Assembly (NCBI GenBank): GCA_016787295.1
Contig: JAEUUX010000033.1
Coordinates: 1 to 43,893, forward strand
DNA length: 43,893 nt
From: Chitinophagales bacterium
GTDB taxonomy: Bacteria > Bacteroidota > Bacteroidia > Chitinophagales > UBA2359
Direction: 5' to 3'
A program made the position numbers and the translations under genes. Shown piece after piece: positions 40,141 to 43,893 of the stretch (within the stretch, counting starts at the first letter, position 1; the number at the start of each line of letters is the position of its first letter). The notes under the pieces were generated by a model. It was not told where the DNA came from. It made no database searches and was given only the letters and a program-made list of their open reading frames with translations.

Positions 40141-40155
40141 AAACAATTTTTTGTC

Positions 40156-40163
40156 TACCTTTG
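40156..40163 (+). promoter_or_regulatory. -7 element TACCTTTG for the UbiA gene
   Basis: TACCTTTG lies 42 bp upstream of the GTG start at 40206. No TTTG -33 match is at the 20-bp distance. Confidence 0.6.
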
Positions 40164-40205
40164 CGTTTTTTCGCACAAAACTGTTCATTTTAAAATCTAA
40201 AAAGC

Positions 40206-41366
40206 GTGGCAATACTAAAATTAGTTCGCTGGTCTAATTTGCTCTACATTTTTGCGCTCATGTCTTTATTGCGCTATTGTTTGGTAAAACCTTTTTATAG
40301 CTTTACGGCTTATCAATTGAGTCTCAACGACGGACAATTTTTGTTGTTATGTCTATCGGTTGTCCTTATTGCAGCAGGTGGCTACATCATCAACGACTAT
40401 TATGACCGACCTACCGATACGCTTAACAAACCCGACAAAGTGTGGATAGGTACGGACATTTCTCCCACCTTCGCCCTTCAGCTTTATGCTCTTTGCAACG
40501 TCTCGGGTATCGGCATTGCCTTTTGGGTAGCCAATGTGGTGGGCGTTCCCAAATTGGCTTTTATTCAAGTAGCAACAGCCATTTTGTTGTGGTTCTATAC
40601 GCTTTATTTGCAGCGGCTACCTTTGATAGGCAATATTTTGGTGGCGCTGCTTTGTGGAGCGGTTGTTTTGATAGTAGCATGGTATGAAAAAGCTTTGCTC
40701 AATAGTTTCCTCAATGATGTGTTGTTGCTATTGGGATTTTCTCCGACAAGTATTACTGATTTAGGTTTAGATGTGTCTGAATTTAGCAGTTATGTCTTGT
40801 TTTATTTCTATGTCTTTGCTTTTTTTGCGTTTCTATACACCCTTTTGCGCGAGTTAATCAAAGATATAGAGGACAGCGAAGGCGACGAAAGTATGGCATA
40901 CAAAACATTACCTATTGTGGTAGGCATTCCGATTAGCAAGTTAGTTGGAGCGGTTATTGTTGCGATTAGCCTCAACTATTTAGCCAAAATTGCCTTAGCG
41001 GAGTCGAGTGTAGGACAGTTCTGGTCAGCATCGTTAATTGTCATTCTGGCTATTGTACCGTCGGTTTATTTGTTGTATAACATTTGGAAAGCCCGCCGAA
41101 CTGCCGATTTTTCACGTGTGAGTCTATTGGTCAAAGTTATTATGTTTCTCACTTTGTTGTACCTCCCCTATTTTCGTTCGACGATTAAAATGGGCGATAT
41201 GGTGGTGGTTGACCCGAATGGCGAAACAATTGCTAACATTTCTTTGGATAGCACTAAAACCGCTACTCCTGATACTTTGTCTGCCGAACCAACTGCTTCG
41301 CCGAACAATAATATAGACATTCATATTGATACCGCTCAAACCGTTTCGCCGACTCGTGAACCATAA
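40206..41366 (+). CDS. UbiA-family prenyltransferase
   Basis: A 386-aa membrane protein with about eight or nine helices. The first Asp-rich motif is GGYIINDYYDRPTDTLNKPDKVW (N63-D64-x-x-D67-x-x-x-D71) and the second is RELIKDIEDSEGDE, both magnesium/prenyl-diphosphate sites of UbiA enzymes. The sequence LVRWSNLLYIFALM is the typical start, which supports the GTG at 40206. The tail (about 55 residues) is a Ser/Thr/Pro-rich extension after the last helix. The substrate is not known; in this phylum such paralogues make quinones, heme O or lipids. The stop overlaps the next gene. Confidence 0.88.
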   Translation: MAILKLVRWSNLLYIFALMSLLRYCLVKPFYSFTAYQLSLNDGQFLLLCLSVVLIAAGGYIINDYYDRPTDTLNKPDKVWIGTDISPTFALQLYALCNVSGIGIAFWVANVVGVPKLAFIQVATAILLWFYTLYLQRLPLIGNILVALLCGAVVLIVAWYEKALLNSFLNDVLLLLGFSPTSITDLGLDVSEFSSYVLFYFYVFAFFAFLYTLLRELIKDIEDSEGDESMAYKTLPIVVGIPISKLVGAVIVAISLNYLAKIALAESSVGQFWSASLIVILAIVPSVYLLYNIWKARRTADFSRVSLLVKVIMFLTLLYLPYFRSTIKMGDMVVVDPNGETIANISLDSTKTATPDTLSAEPTASPNNNIDIHIDTAQTVSPTREP

Positions 41367-42240
41367 TAATTCCGCTTTTAACCTTAAAAAAATAGGCACT
41401 ACGGCGCTCAAAATCAGTTTGACAGCCATAGCGCTTTGGTGGGTGTTTCAGAAAATAGACCGAGCTGCCTTGCAAGATATTTTGTGGCGTGCCAATTGGT
41501 GGTATTTGATAGTGGCTTTGGTTTTATTCAATGCTTCGAAGATAGTGAGTAGTTTTCGGCTTAACCATTTCTTTCGTTGTATTGGCTTGGTGTTGCCCGA
41601 ATCAGCCAATTTGCGGCTCTACTATATTGGCATGTTTTACAACTTGTTTTTACCCGGCGGCATTGGTGGCGATGGCTACAAAATATACCTACTACACCAG
41701 CGTCATTCCATTGCGGTAAAATCGCTTTTGGCGGCTACTTTGTTAGACCGAATAAGCGGTGTGGTGGCATTAGCAGTGTTGGCAGTTGGGTTGAGTTTGG
41801 GCAGTCATCTATATATTGCTACCCAAACCTTGCCTTATAGTGCTTTTTTTCCTTGGATAGCAGCTATTGGATCCCTTGCTTTGGTGGTTTTTTTTTATGT
41901 CTATGTCCATTTTCAAATGCCCGTGTACCGCAAAGTTTTGCATATTACCAACTTTCAGGCTTTGGCAGTGCAGTCGCTACAGGTGGCAGCGGCTTTGTGT
42001 ATTTTGTGGGCATTGCAAGTACAACACAATTATATGGACTATCTTTTGCTGTTCTTGTTGTCGTCCATTGCTGCCATTCTACCGCTTACGATTGGTGGTG
42101 TTGGTATGCGGGAGTTGGTCATGTTGTTGGGCTATGCCTATCTGCCTATCGAATCGGAACAAGCGGTTGCTTTTAGTTTGCTATTCTTTGTCATAACGGC
42201 TGCAAGTTCGTTGGTGGGAGCGTTTTTGGAGGGAATATAA
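41356..42240 (+). CDS. Lysylphosphatidylglycerol synthase-like membrane protein (UPF0104 family)
   Basis: A 294-aa integral membrane protein. Family marks are FNASKIVSSFRLNHFF, the loop YYIGMFYNLFLPGGIGGDGYKIYLL, LLDRISGVVALAVL, and PLTIGGVGMRELVML near the end. The family (LPG_synthase_TM) holds flippase-like domains of MprF and related proteins; this one has no synthase domain. The start is a GTG at 41356 that overlaps the UbiA stop by 11 bp; a TTG at 41326 is possible. The pairing with UbiA suggests lipid handling. A terminator follows. Confidence 0.87.
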   Translation: MNHNNSAFNLKKIGTTALKISLTAIALWWVFQKIDRAALQDILWRANWWYLIVALVLFNASKIVSSFRLNHFFRCIGLVLPESANLRLYYIGMFYNLFLPGGIGGDGYKIYLLHQRHSIAVKSLLAATLLDRISGVVALAVLAVGLSLGSHLYIATQTLPYSAFFPWIAAIGSLALVVFFYVYVHFQMPVYRKVLHITNFQALAVQSLQVAAALCILWALQVQHNYMDYLLLFLLSSIAAILPLTIGGVGMRELVMLLGYAYLPIESEQAVAFSLLFFVITAASSLVGAFLEGI

Positions 42241-42316
42241 TTTCGTTGGCTGAATAAAAAATCACTTGCCCACAAAACATTGCTTCTTCTATTGAAAAAC
42301 CTGAAAGTGTTTTCAC

Positions 42317-42366
42317 AAAAAAGCACACCTTACAATCAATAACAATTGTAAGGTGTGCTTTTTTTT
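42317..42366. terminator. Strong bidirectional terminator between convergent genes
   Basis: A 20-bp perfect stem (42317-42336 with 42345-42364) has an 8-nt loop and A/T runs on both outer sides. It ends both the UPF0104 gene and the convergent ribH. Confidence 0.92.
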
Positions 42367-42458
42367 GCAGTATTGAGGCAAATGATTTTTTGCTATTTTG
42401 GGTATTACAAGAATAGCTTAGTTATGGTTTAGTGTTTGGGCAGTACGTCACCTCGCTC

Positions 42459-42956
42459 TCAAAACAAATTTCCTCCCATAAGTTCTGCCATTCGCAAAGC
42501 AGAGATAGCCGCTTCTATGCCTTTATTACCATGTTCGCCACCTGCTCGGGCGAGGGCTTGTTCATATGTACGGGGTGTTAGTACGCCAAAGACGATAGGC
42601 AAGGAGTATGACATTCCCAATTGCATGATAGCTTGTGCTACGGCTTGGTTGATGTAGTCGTCGTGTTTTGTTTCGCCAGTAATGACACAGCCAATACAAA
42701 TAACCGCATTGATTTCGGGTGTATCTTCCACCATTTTTTGAGCGGCTAAGGGGAGTTCAAAAGCCCCCGGCACATGCCAAACAGTAATATCTTTTTCGGC
42801 TACTTGGTGGTCTTGCAGTGTTTCGATACAGGCAGATAATAGGGAATATGTAATGTCGGAATTGTAGTCCGATACCACGATGCCAAAGTGTTTGTTTTCT
42901 CCCGACGGAACGACAGAAGGATCATATAAGGAGAGATTTTTGTGGGTAGATGCCAT
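42459..42956 (-). CDS. ribH: 6,7-dimethyl-8-ribityllumazine synthase
   Basis: A 165-aa cytosolic enzyme, the penultimate step of riboflavin synthesis. Motifs are FGIVVSDYNSDIT, WHVPGAFELPLAAQKM (substrate pocket), CIGCVITGETKHDDYIN (with the catalytic-pocket His) and PIVFGVLTPRTYEQALARAGG. The ATG at 42956 gives the normal length; an in-frame extension upstream lies inside the preceding SDR gene and is not used. Its start overlaps the SDR gene end by 35 bp, so the two are probably one transcript. Confidence 0.96.
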   Translation of the reverse strand: MASTHKNLSLYDPSVVPSGENKHFGIVVSDYNSDITYSLLSACIETLQDHQVAEKDITVWHVPGAFELPLAAQKMVEDTPEINAVICIGCVITGETKHDDYINQAVAQAIMQLGMSYSLPIVFGVLTPRTYEQALARAGGEHGNKGIEAAISALRMAELMGGNLF

Positions 42957-43653
42957 AATTTTTAAGGAGTTTGGGTAGATACGGGTATGATTTTCCGTTA
43001 AAAAATTGATGTCCTTTGGTAGCAAAATCGGCAATGAATTGTGCCATTTTTTGAGGCGTTTGTTCAGTGTTGTAATCAGGAAAAGCCGCTTGTAACATAT
43101 CTGTTTGCACTGCTCCCAATGCCAAACAGTTGACTTTGATGTCATACTGTTCTAACTCTACTGCCAACGACTCGCTTAGGTTTCCCAATGCAGCTTTGGT
43201 AGCAGTATAGAGTGATAAACCCCCAAAGCGTTGGCTACCCTGAAAACCGCCCATGCTTCCGATATTGACAATGTGGGAAGGTGTTGTAAAATAAGGTTGT
43301 AGGATTTGTATCAGATAGACGATGCTATTGAAGTTAATCGCAAAACTTTCGGCAATATCTTCGGGCTGTAGGTCGAGAAAATTTTTGTTACACAAAGTGG
43401 CTGCATTGTTGATTAAAACACCTACTTTGTGGTCTAAAAACCGCATAGCTTGCTCCAAGGCAGGAACAAAATTAGTTTTAGGGGCAGCAAGGTCAATGGC
43501 AATAGCTTTTATGTTGGGATAGGCTTCTTGTATGGCTGCTAAGGTAGCGGGTTGTCGCACTAAGGCTACAATGCGGTGTTCGGGTTGTTGTGCCAAAGCC
43601 AACAAGGTAGCGTATCCTATGCCGCGTGTAGCACCGGTAAGAATATAGTGCAT
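42922..43653 (-). CDS. Short-chain dehydrogenase/reductase
   Basis: A 243-aa SDR oxidoreductase. It has the NAD(P) motif TGATRGIG (residues 6-13), LINNAA, the catalytic Ser in NIGSMGG and the YTATK Tyr-Lys pair, followed by LAVELEQYDIKVNCLALGAVQTDML. The substrate is unknown. Family length is normal. It overlaps ribH at its 3' end and has a TACCTTTG box 24 bp upstream of its start. Confidence 0.93.
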   Translation of the reverse strand: MHYILTGATRGIGYATLLALAQQPEHRIVALVRQPATLAAIQEAYPNIKAIAIDLAAPKTNFVPALEQAMRFLDHKVGVLINNAATLCNKNFLDLQPEDIAESFAINFNSIVYLIQILQPYFTTPSHIVNIGSMGGFQGSQRFGGLSLYTATKAALGNLSESLAVELEQYDIKVNCLALGAVQTDMLQAAFPDYNTEQTPQKMAQFIADFATKGHQFFNGKSYPYLPKLLKNYGIYPQKSLLI

Positions 43654-43676
43654 GGTATTAGGTATTTTTGTGGGGG

Positions 43677-43684
43677 CAAAGGTA
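43677..43684 (-). promoter_or_regulatory. -7 element TACCTTTG for the SDR-ribH pair
   Basis: On the minus strand, 24 bp upstream of the SDR ATG. No -33 TTTG at the ideal distance. Confidence 0.6.
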
Positions 43685-43768
43685 CGGTTTTTTTGGTCAA
43701 TTTGAGTGCAAACCTCAAAATTAGTTACCTAATAGCGTTTCATTTTTCTCTCAAAAGCATATTATTTT

Positions 43769-43871
43769 GGGCGTTTCCCTGCGGGTCGGGCTTTACAGGG
43801 CTTCGCTTTGCTTCGGTGCAAGCACCAGCCTAACGGCTGCCCTTACAATCCCTAACGCGCTTCGCCATTCG
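43769..43871 (-). repeat. Dispersed GC-rich repeat, copy 5 (subtype B)
   Basis: Reverse orientation of copy 4, with GGGCGTTTCCCTGCGGGTCG at one end and CGCCATTCG at the other. It shares the subtype B middle (GTGCAAGCACCAGCCT and GGCTGCCCTTACAATCC). It lies in the gap beyond the SDR promoter. Confidence 0.88.
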
Positions 43872-43893
43872 GAACAATAGACTTTTTAGGTTT

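Noticed and set aside
42957-43145. N-terminal extension of ribH
   Set aside because: The extra 63 residues lie inside the SDR gene in another frame and have no counterpart in lumazine synthases.

Overview
This 43.9 kb window looks like a chromosomal segment of a Bacteroidota bacterium, probably near the Saprospirales/Chitinophagales; the order is an inference. Supporting signs are: repeated promoter-like TTTG-N20-TAnnTTTG motifs, a secreted protein with a type IX secretion (T9SS) C-terminal sorting domain, a PKD/SprB-like tail on another secreted protein, two TonB proteins, a bacillithiol deacetylase, and an AT-rich genome with weak ribosome binding sites. No rRNA, integrase or intact transposase was seen.

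Layout. 0-7.3 kb: S-adenosylhomocysteinase (ahcY), the Mrp Fe-S ATPase, a GNAT acetyltransferase, an inverted-repeat noncoding element, a secreted DnaJ-zinc-finger-like protein and pckA. 7.3-9 kb: a noncoding zone of hairpins and repeats, then a T9SS cargo protein. 9-17.8 kb: a plus-strand housekeeping run (DUF58, era, small membrane protein, lipoprotein, leucine-rich-repeat protein, ccmB, bshB1, dapD, PPK2, DUF423). 17.9-19.9 kb: a two-gene AAA ATPase plus PD-(D/E)XK-like module, AT-rich and bracketed by similar hairpins and a 13-bp direct repeat; a candidate defence island. 19.9-24.3 kb (minus strand): two TonB proteins, a VanZ-like protein, gcvH, two unknowns and tRNA-His. 24.4-28.9 kb (minus strand): a sulfur/persulfide cluster (ArsR regulator, TSUP transporter, rhodanese, DUF2892, two YeeE/YedE halves, MBL-rhodanese) resembling the proteobacterial BigR/Blh system.

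28.9-30.2 kb is intergenic, with an unattributed minus-strand promoter next to a 34-bp palindrome. 30.2-32.5 kb holds three plus-strand secreted-protein genes: a clan CD-like cysteine peptidase (DUF6345-like), a protein resembling a peptidase propeptide, and a Kazal-type inhibitor. 32.7-33.5 kb holds a 267-bp MITE-like element with 20-bp terminal inverted repeats and a 6-bp target duplication, followed directly by 21 palindromic 12-bp sites spaced 21 bp apart, or 32 bp at two places. 34-36.2 kb encodes a secreted lysyl oxidase-domain protein. 36.4-37.5 kb encodes a PemK/MazF-type toxin translationally coupled to an unusually large, unrecognised 258-aa partner. The rest holds a PIF1-like helicase, a Fur-family regulator, a UbiA prenyltransferase plus a flippase-like membrane protein, ribH and a short-chain dehydrogenase.

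Five copies of a dispersed GC-rich repeat, in two subtypes, are scattered between genes and create spurious reading frames. The best candidates for undescribed biology are the palindrome array, the PemK/large-partner operon, the secreted peptidase/propeptide/Kazal cassette and the AAA/nuclease module. All functional statements come from reading motifs by eye; no database search was run.
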